Origin: Gilliamella bombicola
GTDB lineage: Bacteria; Pseudomonadota; Gammaproteobacteria; Enterobacterales; Orbaceae
NCBI RefSeq assembly: GCF_900094945.1
Contig: NZ_FMAQ01000008.1
Span: 29,384-93,383, forward strand
DNA length: 64,000 nt
Direction of reading: 5' to 3'
Below, one piece after another: positions 1 to 7,375 of this stretch. Below the pieces are notes generated by a model. It saw only the letters and a program-made list of their open reading frames with translations. It was not told where the DNA came from and did not search any database. Position 1 is the first letter of the stretch; each line of letters starts with the position of its first letter. The position numbers and the translations under genes are program-made.

Positions 1-314
1 CCACCGATTCAGCAGCATGTTTACGTGGTATTGAAATTGAAGCTGATGTTGTTTTAAAAGCTACCAAAGTTGATGGTGTTTATTCAGCCGATCCTGTTAA
101 AGATCCAACAGCAACACTTTATAAAACATTAAATTATGATAAAGTGCTTGATGATGAACTTAAAGTGATGGATTTAGCTGCATTCACATTAGCAAGAGAT
201 CATAATCTACCCATTTGTGTCTTTAATATGAATAAACCTGGTGCATTGCGTCGTGTTATTTTAGGTGAACAAGAAGGGACATTAATTAATAACAAGGCAA
301 CAGTAACCAGTTAA
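1..314 (+). CDS. pyrH: UMP kinase, C-terminal part (5' end outside window)
   Basis: Only the last 103 codons are present; the first full codon starts at base 3 and TAA is at 312-314. The product phosphorylates UMP to UDP in cytosolic pyrimidine synthesis. The visible part closely follows the C-terminal half of E. coli Pyr[21 protein letters not shown], then a VDGVYSADP stretch, [15 protein letters not shown], and [13 protein letters not shown] near the end. Compared with E. coli it has a short extra tail (about nine residues after GTLI). frr follows after 29 bases on the same strand, the usual pyrH-frr arrangement, so the two are probably cotranscribed. Confidence 0.97.
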   Translation, partial: TDSAACLRGIEIEADVVLKATKVDGVYSADPVKDPTATLYKTLNYDKVLDDELKVMDLAAFTLARDHNLPICVFNMNKPGALRRVILGEQEGTLINNKATVTS

Positions 315-343
315 TTATCTTTATTTTAAATAAGGCTTTTATT

Positions 344-901
344 ATGTTAAACGAGATTCAAAAAGAAGCGCAAACGCGCATGGAAAAAAGCATTGATGCG
401 TTTCAAAATCATATTTCTAAAGTTCGAACAGGTCGTGCATCACCAAGCTTATTAGATGGTATTATGGTTGAATATTACGGCAGCCCAACGCCACTTCGTC
501 AACTAGCTAACATTGTTGCTGAAGATGCAAGAACGCTAGCTATCACAGTATTTGATAAATCATTAACTCCTGCTATTGAAAAAGCAATTTTAACGTCTGA
601 TTTAGGGTTAAACCCAGCATCAGCAGGTACCGTTATTCGTGTACCATTGCCACCATTAACAGAAGAACGCCGTCGTGATTTGACTAAAATTGTTCGTAAC
701 GAAGCGGAACAAGGTCGAGTATCTATCCGTAATATTCGCCGTGATGCCAACGATCAAATAAAAGCGTTACTAAAAGATAAAGAAATTTCAGAAGATGACG
801 AGCGTAAAGCACAAGATTTAATCCAAAAAGCGACAGATGCCGCAATTAAAAAATTAGATGCAGTGCTTGCCGATAAAGAAAAAGAGTTAATGGAATTCTA
901 A
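344..901 (+). CDS. frr: Ribosome recycling factor
   Basis: This 185-residue protein, the normal length for the family, splits post-termination ribosomes together with EF-G. It begins [20 protein letters not shown] and carries the conserved [15 protein letters not shown] segment near residue 26 and the [20 protein letters not shown] segment near residue 110, then ends in the long helix of the three-helix bundle. It sits directly downstream of pyrH and is closed by a strong terminator. In many gammaproteobacteria dxr and uppS come next. Here dxr lies more than 10 kb away on the same strand. Confidence 0.98.
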   Translation: MLNEIQKEAQTRMEKSIDAFQNHISKVRTGRASPSLLDGIMVEYYGSPTPLRQLANIVAEDARTLAITVFDKSLTPAIEKAILTSDLGLNPASAGTVIRVPLPPLTEERRRDLTKIVRNEAEQGRVSIRNIRRDANDQIKALLKDKEISEDDERKAQDLIQKATDAAIKKLDAVLADKEKELMEF

Positions 902-930
902 TTCTTCTACTTTTTCCCTTTCCTTCCAAA

Positions 931-962
931 CGCTCTGTTTTATAAAGCAGAGCGTTTTTTAT
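931..962 (+). terminator. Rho-independent terminator after frr
   Basis: A 7-bp stem (CGCTCTG at 931-937, CAGAGCG at 948-954) with an AT-rich loop that can pair further is followed by a run of T. It closes the pyrH-frr unit. Confidence 0.9.
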
Positions 963-1350
963 TCCAATAGTTTTCTAATTTTGAAGTGAATAGCTATAAA
1001 ATACAACACGCAAAATATACCTAATCTAAAAATCAATTTTCACAACAAACCTTTCAATGTAAATGTTTAACTATATGAATTATTTTTTAAAAAATATAAT
1101 TCAATCTAAATTACAAAAAACAATTTATGCCTTTAAGGCATATCTAACTATAAAATATAAGTATTTTACATAGATTGATGAAGTGCCTATACTTTTTTGA
1201 AGTTAGCTATTTAAACTATTTCTGCTTGTGCTATCCGCTCTGATCTTATTTGTATAGATAAGTTGGTTTTTGGTTTAGAGGCATTTTACTGGCCAAGGTT
1301 TCAACGTTAATGCCACTATGGAGCTAGTTGAATAAAAGGTACTTTATGTC
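963..1350. other. Intergenic region upstream of the MFS gene
   Basis: A long AT-rich stretch with no convincing gene. Around 1177-1200 there is a GATGAAGTGCCTATACTTTT block. A related block (ATGAAGTGTGCCTACTTTTC) lies near 4742, upstream of the LysR gene. The shared block could be a regulator site, but this is only a resemblance. An AAAGG at about 1335 serves the MFS start at 1351. Confidence 0.4.
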
Positions 1351-2556
1351 ATGAAAACACTATTATCGTGTCAGACAGAACCAGAAAAACCATCCCATTG
1401 GTCTGCTGTTTTTTCATTATTCATGGGGGTAACCAGCCTTATTGCTGCTGAGTTTATTCCTATTAGTTTATTAACACCTATTGCACAAACATTAAAAATT
1501 ACTGAAGGAATGGCAGGGCAAACGGTCACTGCTGTGGGTATTTTTGCTGTTATTGCAAGTTTGACTTTGGCGCCATTAACAAAAAAAATAAATAGGCGGT
1601 TAGTATTATTAACGCTCTCTATTTTATTGGTGATTGCTAATATATTGGTCGCATTTACCCCTAATTATATCATTCTATTGATAGGGCGCTGCATATTGGG
1701 GATATGTGTTGGTGGCTTTTGGTCTATGGCTTCAGCAGTAACGCTACAACTTGTACCAGCAAAAGATATATCTCGTGCATTAAGCATTATCTATGCTGGT
1801 GTTTCAGTGGCAACGATTATTTCGTTACCATTAGCAAGCTATTTAGGCAATCTGATTGGTTGGCGAAATATCTTTTTGTTATCAGCATTACTGGGGGCTA
1901 TTGCCTTTATTTGGCAATTTATAGCATTGCCTACTTTACCTGCACAGCAAGGTAATAGTTTTAACAATATGTTTTTTCTCTTAAAACAAAGCTGGATAAC
2001 GATAGGAATAGTAGCCACGATATTTAGTTATGGGGGATATCATATATTTTTCACATATTTAAGACCATTTTTAGAACATAATCTTGCCTTAAAAACAAAT
2101 ACTCTCTCTACGCTTTTACTTTTATTTGGCATTGCTAATTGTATTGGCACCGTTATTGCGGGTTTTGTGATGGGTAAACAATTTAAAATAACGATGATAG
2201 TTATTCATTTTATTTTATTGATGCTTGCTATTATTTTAATGTTTATCGATAAAAATATAACATTCAACATGTTACTTGTTATTGCTTGGGGATTTATGTT
2301 TGGTTTTATTCCGGTGGGTTGGTCTACTTGGATTGTACGTACACTTGCCGATAAAGCCGAAATGATGGGCGGATTATCTGTTGCGGCGATTCAATTTTCT
2401 ATCGGATTGGCAGCGGCAATGGGAGGCATCATCTTTGATCATACGGGGATGCAAGGTATATTTTTTAGTTCTGCACTTATTTTTTTATGTGCCTTGATAT
2501 TAACTCGTCTCAGTTTTCGATTATTTACTCGTGTAACAGGAAATCGTATTGCATAG
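1351..2556 (+). CDS. MFS efflux transporter, NepI-like (DHA1 family)
   Basis: A 401-residue membrane protein with about 12 hydrophobic segments. The start HWSAVFSLFMGVTSLIAAEF, the LLTPIAQ..ITEGMAGQTVTA segment, the GRCILGICVGGFWSMASAVT motif near residue 112 and the FIPVGWSTWIVRTLADKAE segment near residue 315 all track E. coli NepI, a proton-driven purine ribonucleoside exporter. NepI-like exporters are numerous and their substrates vary, so the substrate is unknown here. An exported hydrolase follows 69 bases downstream in the same direction and a LysR regulator lies convergently beyond it, so exporter and hydrolase may share control. An upstream ATG at 1345 meets a stop at once, which favours 1351. 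Confidence 0.85.
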   Translation: MKTLLSCQTEPEKPSHWSAVFSLFMGVTSLIAAEFIPISLLTPIAQTLKITEGMAGQTVTAVGIFAVIASLTLAPLTKKINRRLVLLTLSILLVIANILVAFTPNYIILLIGRCILGICVGGFWSMASAVTLQLVPAKDISRALSIIYAGVSVATIISLPLASYLGNLIGWRNIFLLSALLGAIAFIWQFIALPTLPAQQGNSFNNMFFLLKQSWITIGIVATIFSYGGYHIFFTYLRPFLEHNLALKTNTLSTLLLLFGIANCIGTVIAGFVMGKQFKITMIVIHFILLMLAIILMFIDKNITFNMLLVIAWGFMFGFIPVGWSTWIVRTLADKAEMMGGLSVAAIQFSIGLAAAMGGIIFDHTGMQGIFFSSALIFLCALILTRLSFRLFTRVTGNRIA

Positions 2557-2625
2557 TAATAATTTTTAACTATTTATTGCTTGATAATATCGAATTAACA
2601 TTTACTTATTAAAGGGATCACATTA

Positions 2626-3696
2626 ATGAAAAAGGTTTTATTTTATTTCAAAGATAGTACTGCTTTAATCGTCTTTTTAAGTCTTTTTGGGTTATTTTTA
2701 TCACCATCAGTAATGGGAGCCGATATGTCTAACAATGCGAATAATTTTTATCAAAGCGATAATGTCACTATGCAAAAAGTTAGTTTTCTAAATCAATATA
2801 AGATGAACGTGGTTGGAAATTTGTTTATGCCTAAAACGCTTGATCCAAAAAATAAATATCCAGCCATTATTGTTGGACATCCAATGGGTGCAGTTAAAGA
2901 ACAAAGTGCCAATTTATATGCGACTAAAATGGCTGAACAAGGCTTTATTACATTAGCCATTGACTTATCTTTTTGGGGCGAAAGTGAGGGACAGCCACGT
3001 AATGTTGTATTGCCCGATATGTATGCAGAAGATTTCAGTGCGGCAGTTGATTATTTAGGTACTCAAACTTTTGTAGATCGTCACAATATTGGCGTAATTG
3101 GTGTTTGTGGTAGTGGTAGTTTTGTTATTAGTGCTGCTAAAATTGATCCACGTTTAAAAGCCATTGCGACGGTAAGTATGTATGATATGGGGTCAGCCAA
3201 TCGCCATGCTCTTCACCACTCGTTAACACTTGAACAGCGAAAGCAGATTATTAAACAGGCGGCAGAACAACGTTATGTTGAATTTTCTGGGGGGCAGACA
3301 TTATATACAAGTGGTACGGTCAATAAAGGGCAACTCAAACCAGAAGATGGTCCAATTGCCCATGAATTTTACGATTTTTATCGTACGCCTCGTGGTGAAT
3401 ATACGCCTGCAAGTTCAACGCCAGAACTAACGACTCACCCAACATTAACCAGTAATGTAAAATTTATGAATTTCTATCCATTTAACGATATTGATACCAT
3501 TTCACCACGACCAATGTTATTTATCACAGGTGATCAGGCTCATTCTAAAGAGTTCAGTGAAGATGCTTATAACCGCGCGATAGAACCGAAAGAACTTTAT
3601 TATGTAAAAGGAGCTGGGCATGTTGATCTTTATGATCGAATCGATTTAATCCCTTTTGATAAATTAACAACCTTTTTTAAAACATATCTGAAATAG
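2626..3696 (+). CDS. Exported alpha/beta hydrolase, dienelactone-hydrolase-like (YcjY-like)
   Basis: This 356-residue protein has a hydrophobic N-terminal signal (about residues 12-32, ending SPSVMGAD), so it is probably exported or anchored in the inner membrane. The fold core shows HPMGAVKEQSANLYATKMAE, the FWGESEGQPR loop, the nucleophile elbow GVCGSG, a GDQ acid-loop candidate and GAGHVDLYD with the catalytic His. The elbow residue is Cys (residue 161), as in dienelactone hydrolases, rather than Ser. E. coli YcjY is the nearest protein I recall. The substrate is unknown. The gene follows the MFS exporter and is convergent with a LysR gene. A hairpin at 3731-3759 lies between the convergent genes. 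Confidence 0.8.
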   Translation: MKKVLFYFKDSTALIVFLSLFGLFLSPSVMGADMSNNANNFYQSDNVTMQKVSFLNQYKMNVVGNLFMPKTLDPKNKYPAIIVGHPMGAVKEQSANLYATKMAEQGFITLAIDLSFWGESEGQPRNVVLPDMYAEDFSAAVDYLGTQTFVDRHNIGVIGVCGSGSFVISAAKIDPRLKAIATVSMYDMGSANRHALHHSLTLEQRKQIIKQAAEQRYVEFSGGQTLYTSGTVNKGQLKPEDGPIAHEFYDFYRTPRGEYTPASSTPELTTHPTLTSNVKFMNFYPFNDIDTISPRPMLFITGDQAHSKEFSEDAYNRAIEPKELYYVKGAGHVDLYDRIDLIPFDKLTTFFKTYLK

Positions 3697-3730
3697 CTAT
3701 TAATTTTTAATGAAATGCTGTTCCACAGCA

Positions 3731-3759
3731 AAGGGAGTAAGAATTTATGCTGCTCCCTT
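3731..3759. terminator. Hairpin between convergent hydrolase and LysR genes
   Basis: AAGGGAG (3731-3737) pairs with CTCCCTT (3753-3759) around a 15-nt loop, followed by ACTTTTG. Its place between converging genes suggests a terminator, but the T-run is weak. Confidence 0.5.
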
Positions 3760-3794
3760 ACTTTTGCTCATCATTATAAAATAGCAGATGAATA

Positions 3795-4673
3795 TCAAAA
3801 ATGTTTTTTTAGCTGTTTTAAAAACAGTTCAGCAGCTTTAGAAAATACATGATATTTTTTCCAGACAATATTCACATCCACTTTTAATTTTGGATATAAC
3901 GGTTTAAAACAAAGCGGATTATCGCCAGCTGTATTAATCAGTTTATCTAAACACAAGGCATATCCGATATGTTGTTCAACCATTAATGCGGCATTAAATA
4001 TTAAGTTATATGTTGCAATAATATTTAATTTGTCATAGTTTCGTTTAAACCATTGTTCAATGCTATCACTAACATATTTTTGTTGGGAAACAATCAGTGG
4101 TAATGACCATAAATCAGATGGAGAAATGACCTCAAGGTTTGCCAACGCACAATCTTTTCTCATCAACACTCCCCACGTATCTTGTTGAGGAAGGCACAAT
4201 GATTCATATTTTGTTAGATGAGTTGGTTCAATTAACACACCAAAATCAAGTAATCCCTTATCAATACGTTCGGTGACATCATTTGCATTACCACTATAAA
4301 TATGGATGCGGATATGAGGGTATACATCTTGCATTGATTTAATAACATTTACTACCAACTTCATTGCATCGGTTTCACCACAACCAATATAAATATCACC
4401 ACCAATACTTTCGTTGGGTGCTTGAAACTCTTCTTCTGTTTTATGCACAAGTTCCAGTATCTCCTCGGCACGTTTACGTAATCGTATTCCTTCATCGGTC
4501 AAGGTAATTCGCCTACTGCCGCGAATAAATAGGGGGGTGCCAAGCGTTTGTTCTAACTCCATGAGTTGACGAGATAAGGTAGGTTGAGTTAAATGCAAAT
4601 GGTTAGCGGCAGCGGTAATACTTTCTTCTTTAGCAAGCGCAAGAAAATAACGTAAAATTTTTATATCTATCAT
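3795..4673 (-). CDS. LysR-family transcriptional regulator
   Basis: A 292-residue regulator. The N-terminal winged helix-turn-helix is clear (MIDIKILRYFLALAKEESIT, then AAANHLHLTQPTLSRQLMELEQTLGTPLF, residues 21-49). It is followed by a linker helix and a periplasmic-binding-like effector domain starting near residue 90 (IYIGCGETDAMKLV). The effector is unknown. LysR genes usually control nearby genes. Here the gene is convergent with the MFS-hydrolase pair, so control would have to act at a promoter about 3.4 kb away, or at the gene's own promoter; both upstream regions carry a similar ATGAAGTG...CCTA block. The start at 4673 gives the canonical domain start. Confidence 0.9.
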   Translation of the reverse strand: MIDIKILRYFLALAKEESITAAANHLHLTQPTLSRQLMELEQTLGTPLFIRGSRRITLTDEGIRLRKRAEEILELVHKTEEEFQAPNESIGGDIYIGCGETDAMKLVVNVIKSMQDVYPHIRIHIYSGNANDVTERIDKGLLDFGVLIEPTHLTKYESLCLPQQDTWGVLMRKDCALANLEVISPSDLWSLPLIVSQQKYVSDSIEQWFKRNYDKLNIIATYNLIFNAALMVEQHIGYALCLDKLINTAGDNPLCFKPLYPKLKVDVNIVWKKYHVFSKAAELFLKQLKKHF

Positions 4674-5030
4674 TTTCCTTTCCCATTATTCTTGTTTAAC
4701 AATTCTTCAAATTTTATATTTAAAAGATGCTATGCCAGAAAATGAAGTGTGCCTACTTTTCATTATTAACATAATCTTTTAAAAATCATCAGATGTTTTA
4801 TCACAAATCACTTAAGTTGGATAGGTTACTCTTTATTACCGCTCAGTATTGTCGAGCGAGTTAATTGGTATAGAGCATTTTGCAAAAAGTCCAATAAGCC
4901 TTGGACTTACACAGATGAGTGTTCTAAGGTGGCTTTTTAAATGCCAATTAGTGAATGAAGCGGAGGCAAGAGATAACTAAAAATATATAAAATCAATATG
5001 TTGCTTGAATATTTTTTGATGTTTTTTGTT

Positions 5031-5160
5031 AAAAAATGGTCAGGAAAGATACTGATTTTATTAAATTTTTTGTTTGGTTGTTTTTACTCAAAACAACCGC
5101 AAAAAAACATTCTCCAAGACATCGCTTCTATACAAAACTTTACAAAAATCAACAAAAAAA
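5031..5160 (+). repeat. Dispersed leader repeat, copy R1
   Basis: This shares with the other copies a core of the form AATsGTCAGGAAAGrTAyTG followed by ATTTTATTAAATTTTTT. It also keeps the TACAAAACTTTACAAAAATC tail seen in R2 and R5 and ends about 120 bases before adhesin 1. See R2 (7036), R3 (9508), R4 (32494) and R5 (63797). Confidence 0.75.
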
Positions 5161-5186
5161 AGCTAGTTGTTTATTCTGATGCAGAA

Positions 5187-5192
5187 TATAAT
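5187..5192 (+). promoter_or_regulatory. Probable -10 box of adhesin 1
   Basis: TATAAT lies 93 bases before the start codon. Adhesin 2 has TATAAT 101 bases before its canonical ATG (7261-7266), also just after the repeat. No good -35 is visible in either. Confidence 0.4.
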
Positions 5193-5279
5193 TTTGTTTA
5201 ATGGACAAAGGTCCGGATAATTAAATAAGCAAATAATTCTAAAATTATTATAAAAAGTTCACTTAAAAGGTGGGTCGTT

Positions 5280-6809
5280 ATGTATTGTAATTACTCAACG
5301 TATCTTTTGGGTTATCAAAGTTGCAGTTATCAAAATTTCTCACGAGCTTTATTTTTACCTATGAATTTCGCGAAATTATTAGCATTCTTACTGACATCAA
5401 TATTTTTATCACCTTTGTTATTACTTTCTTCATTTAGTGTACAGGCGTTATCGGTTTATACATCACAAACTATTGAAGGTTCTGCGCCGTATTTGACGTT
5501 TGATGGAGGCCGAACTAGGGTAACTTCAACCGAGAGTTTACTGGCTATTGAGTTGCCTGATGGTACTACCCTTACGCCATCAACTAATCCATCAAGTTCA
5601 ACAAATCCAATAAGATTACCTTATGCAGGAAGTACTTTGGGAGATATAGATATGTTAATCCCATCATCAGTGAATTCAGTGGATTTAAGTGATTTAGTCA
5701 CTAGGTATAATTATTGGGGAGATGATGATGGAGATGGCCAAGGTTCAGGTGGTGTTACCGCATCAGGGAGTATATCGGTATCGTTTACGGATAAGGATAG
5801 TAATACAGTAAGTCGTAGTGATGCATTAGATAAATGTAAGGCTCCTTATAAGGTAACCTTAAGTAGTGTAGGGGGTTATTTACAAACACAGTACGGAGTT
5901 CCTAATAGGACTAGTTTTAGTGGAGCTATGGTGGATTATTATATTAATCCGTATGACAGTAGTCCTAGTGTTTGTTACGCAAGGCCTAATTTGTTGTTGG
6001 GTGGTACTACTGGCATCAATTCTAATGATGAACCTCGTTACGCAGGCCCAGCTAACATATGGTCTCCTACAAAGGGTTTTTTAACTCAGTCAAATGATTC
6101 ATCATCTTACGGCCGAAATTTTCCTACAACGGGTGCTAATGGGTTGTATTTTGATTTGCTCATAGGTGGCGTCGATGCAAGTCAGTTGACGTGGTCTCCG
6201 GTCACTCGTGGTGGAATAACGGCTACGGTGACAAGTGTAATAGCTTATAATAATTGGCTTCCTAGTGTTGATAGAGGAAAAGTTGTCGCACGAGTTAAGT
6301 TAAGCGGTCCTAGGGCAATTAGTACTCAAATAAACTCAAATAATCCTAGTCCGCTTACTCCGTTGCCATCTTTGCCGCAGACCTTTGAATTGGTGGGCAG
6401 GGATAGTCGTGGTAATGAGGTGAGGTATGGATTTGTGTTAAAGCAGTGGTTCGTCAATCGGGGTAGTAAACTCGATACTCAGTCCAACCAATCCACTTGG
6501 TGTAGTAGTTTGGGGTATCGTCTTGCTAGTGTAAGTGATTTAACTAATGCAGTCAAAACAGATAGTCCTTCTATTTCTGGCGCCTTGCCATCCTCATCTG
6601 ATAATTATTACATGCGTCACATAGGTGCTGGCTTTTTCACGGAGTGGGGCTACATGACCTACTCCGCTGATGCGGGCTTCGTCCCCGGCGCCATCGACTG
6701 GACAAGCGACACAACAGGTCGCAATGTCTTCAGTGTCAACTCAAACAACGGCCACGTCGGCAGCGGCTACGTTTACTACAGTGGTTACGCTGTTTGCACC
6801 GCACCTTAG
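5280..6809 (+). CDS. Secreted adhesin-like protein, DUF823-like (paralog 1)
   Basis: A 509-residue protein with an extended N-terminus and a strong hydrophobic signal (about residues 28-57, ending SSFSVQALS). Exported-domain landmarks are IEGSAPYLTFDGGRTRVT, WGDDDGDGQ (acidic, possibly calcium binding), CKAPYKVTLSS, GLYFDLLIGGVDASQLTWSP and SLPQTFELVGRDSRG. A C-terminal region with paired Cys starts at STWCSSLGYRLASVSDLTNA and ends TAP. I recall this architecture as DUF823 adhesins of enteric bacteria; I could not verify that. It shares long near-identical stretches with the gene at 7376. The last 52 codons (6651-6806) shift abruptly to C-ending codons and differ greatly from the paralog, hinting at targeted diversification. 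No membrane anchor is visible. The start is set by AAGGTGGG upstream of 5280; an internal ATG at 5361 would give a normal-length signal peptide. Confidence 0.75.
   Translation: MYCNYSTYLLGYQSCSYQNFSRALFLPMNFAKLLAFLLTSIFLSPLLLLSSFSVQALSVYTSQTIEGSAPYLTFDGGRTRVTSTESLLAIELPDGTTLTPSTNPSSSTNPIRLPYAGSTLGDIDMLIPSSVNSVDLSDLVTRYNYWGDDDGDGQGSGGVTASGSISVSFTDKDSNTVSRSDALDKCKAPYKVTLSSVGGYLQTQYGVPNRTSFSGAMVDYYINPYDSSPSVCYARPNLLLGGTTGINSNDEPRYAGPANIWSPTKGFLTQSNDSSSYGRNFPTTGANGLYFDLLIGGVDASQLTWSPVTRGGITATVTSVIAYNNWLPSVDRGKVVARVKLSGPRAISTQINSNNPSPLTPLPSLPQTFELVGRDSRGNEVRYGFVLKQWFVNRGSKLDTQSNQSTWCSSLGYRLASVSDLTNAVKTDSPSISGALPSSSDNYYMRHIGAGFFTEWGYMTYSADAGFVPGAIDWTSDTTGRNVFSVNSNNGHVGSGYVYYSGYAVCTAP
6651..6806 (+). 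other. Candidate hypervariable 3' segment of adhesin 1
   Basis: By hand count 33 of 52 codons end in C, against about 13 of the preceding 57. Most codons that differ from adhesin 2 change at positions one and two while keeping the final C (for example TAC/ATC, TCC/TAC, GCC/AAC, CAC/GAC, GGC/TTC). This is the pattern expected when AAC codons of a template are randomised at adenines, as in diversity-generating retroelements. No reverse transcriptase or template repeat is visible in this window, so the mechanism is inference. Confidence 0.45.
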
Positions 6810-6832
6810 CTTTTATACCTTAGTCTTTGGAC

Positions 6833-6890
6833 CGCGGGGGCGGTTATGGTGCAGATAGAGGATAATTTATCAAAGAATAAAGCCCCCGCG
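6833..6890 (+). repeat. GC-rich hairpin after adhesin 1
   Basis: CGCGGGGGC (6833-6841) pairs perfectly with GCCCCCGCG (6882-6890) around a 40-nt AT-rich loop. A matching structure follows adhesin 2, with conserved flanks (TTAGCTTTTATA, GGTTATGGTGCA). There is no T-run, so it is not a typical terminator. It may protect the 3' end or mark a recombination site. Confidence 0.6.
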
Positions 6891-6959
6891 TAAGTTGAGC
6901 ATTTCCCTTAAGGTTATGCTGTAGCGGTTTAAATTCGTGGTCTATTTATAGTACAGCAA

Positions 6960-7031
6960 GGTTTCGGACGTTTTAACTTTGGGTGAATAAAATAGCTATT
7001 GTGACCACCCAAGGTCAAAACGTCCGAAACC
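6960..7031. repeat. Long inverted repeat (26-bp arms)
   Basis: The arm at 6960-6985 begins GGTTTCGGACGTTTT and the arm at 7006-7031 ends AAAACGTCCGAAACC. 24 of 26 positions pair and the two others can form G-U pairs; the loop is 20 nt. Part of the right arm and loop recurs beside repeat copy R4 at about 32494-32528. Confidence 0.75.
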
Positions 7032-7035
7032 TGCG

Positions 7036-7232
7036 CACTTAATTTCTTCTATTCACCAAAACCCAAAAAAGACCTAATTTTCCGCCCAAAAATCAGTCAG
7101 AAAACATATTGATTTTATTAAATTTTTTATACAGTGTTTTTTAGTCAAAAAACACCACCCAAAATCCTCCCCCAAAGCCCGCCAACGTATGTTGACTCAA
7201 GCTTTAACAAAACTTTACAAAATTTTAACGGA
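7036..7232 (+). repeat. Dispersed leader repeat, copy R2
   Basis: This is a full-length copy. Segments shared with R5 are TTCTATTCACCAAAAC, the AAAAATCrGTCAGrAAA core, ATTGATTTTATT, AAAAAACACCACCCAAAA and TTTAACAAAACTTTACAAA. It lies directly upstream of the adhesin 2 promoter. Confidence 0.8.
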
Positions 7233-7260
7233 AAAAGTAGCGCATTATTAACCAAGCGGC

Positions 7261-7266
7261 TATAAT
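7261..7266 (+). promoter_or_regulatory. Probable -10 box of adhesin 2
   Basis: TATAAT just after repeat R2, 101 bases before the ATG at 7362. Its placement matches the box upstream of adhesin 1. Confidence 0.4.
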
Positions 7267-7375
7267 TTAAGGGCTTTCAAAGCAAAGGAGTGCTCGTTAG
7301 TCGAGCAGTTAGTTACAAAAAATGTAAATAAAACAAAAATTTACTTGACAGGATGATCGAAATGCGCTACCATTT

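Larger units (their letters stand above)
4674..5279. other. Intergenic region between LysR and adhesin 1
   Basis: It holds the LysR promoter area, a folded segment at about 4860-4960 (an AATTGGTAT/ATGCCAATT outer stem and an AAGTCCAA/TTGGACTT hairpin at 4887-4908), one copy of the dispersed leader repeat (5031-5160), a TATAAT box at 5187-5192 and the AAGG ribosome site for adhesin 1. A 67-codon frame at 4998-5201 lies mostly in the repeat and is not a convincing gene. A short frame across 4840-4980, ending EAEARDN, may be the remnant of something, but I do not recognise it. Confidence 0.5.

Noticed and set aside
4998..5201. 67-codon plus-strand frame
   Set aside because: It lies mostly in repeat R1, has no clear ribosome site, and shows Lys/Phe-rich low-complexity composition with no family resemblance.
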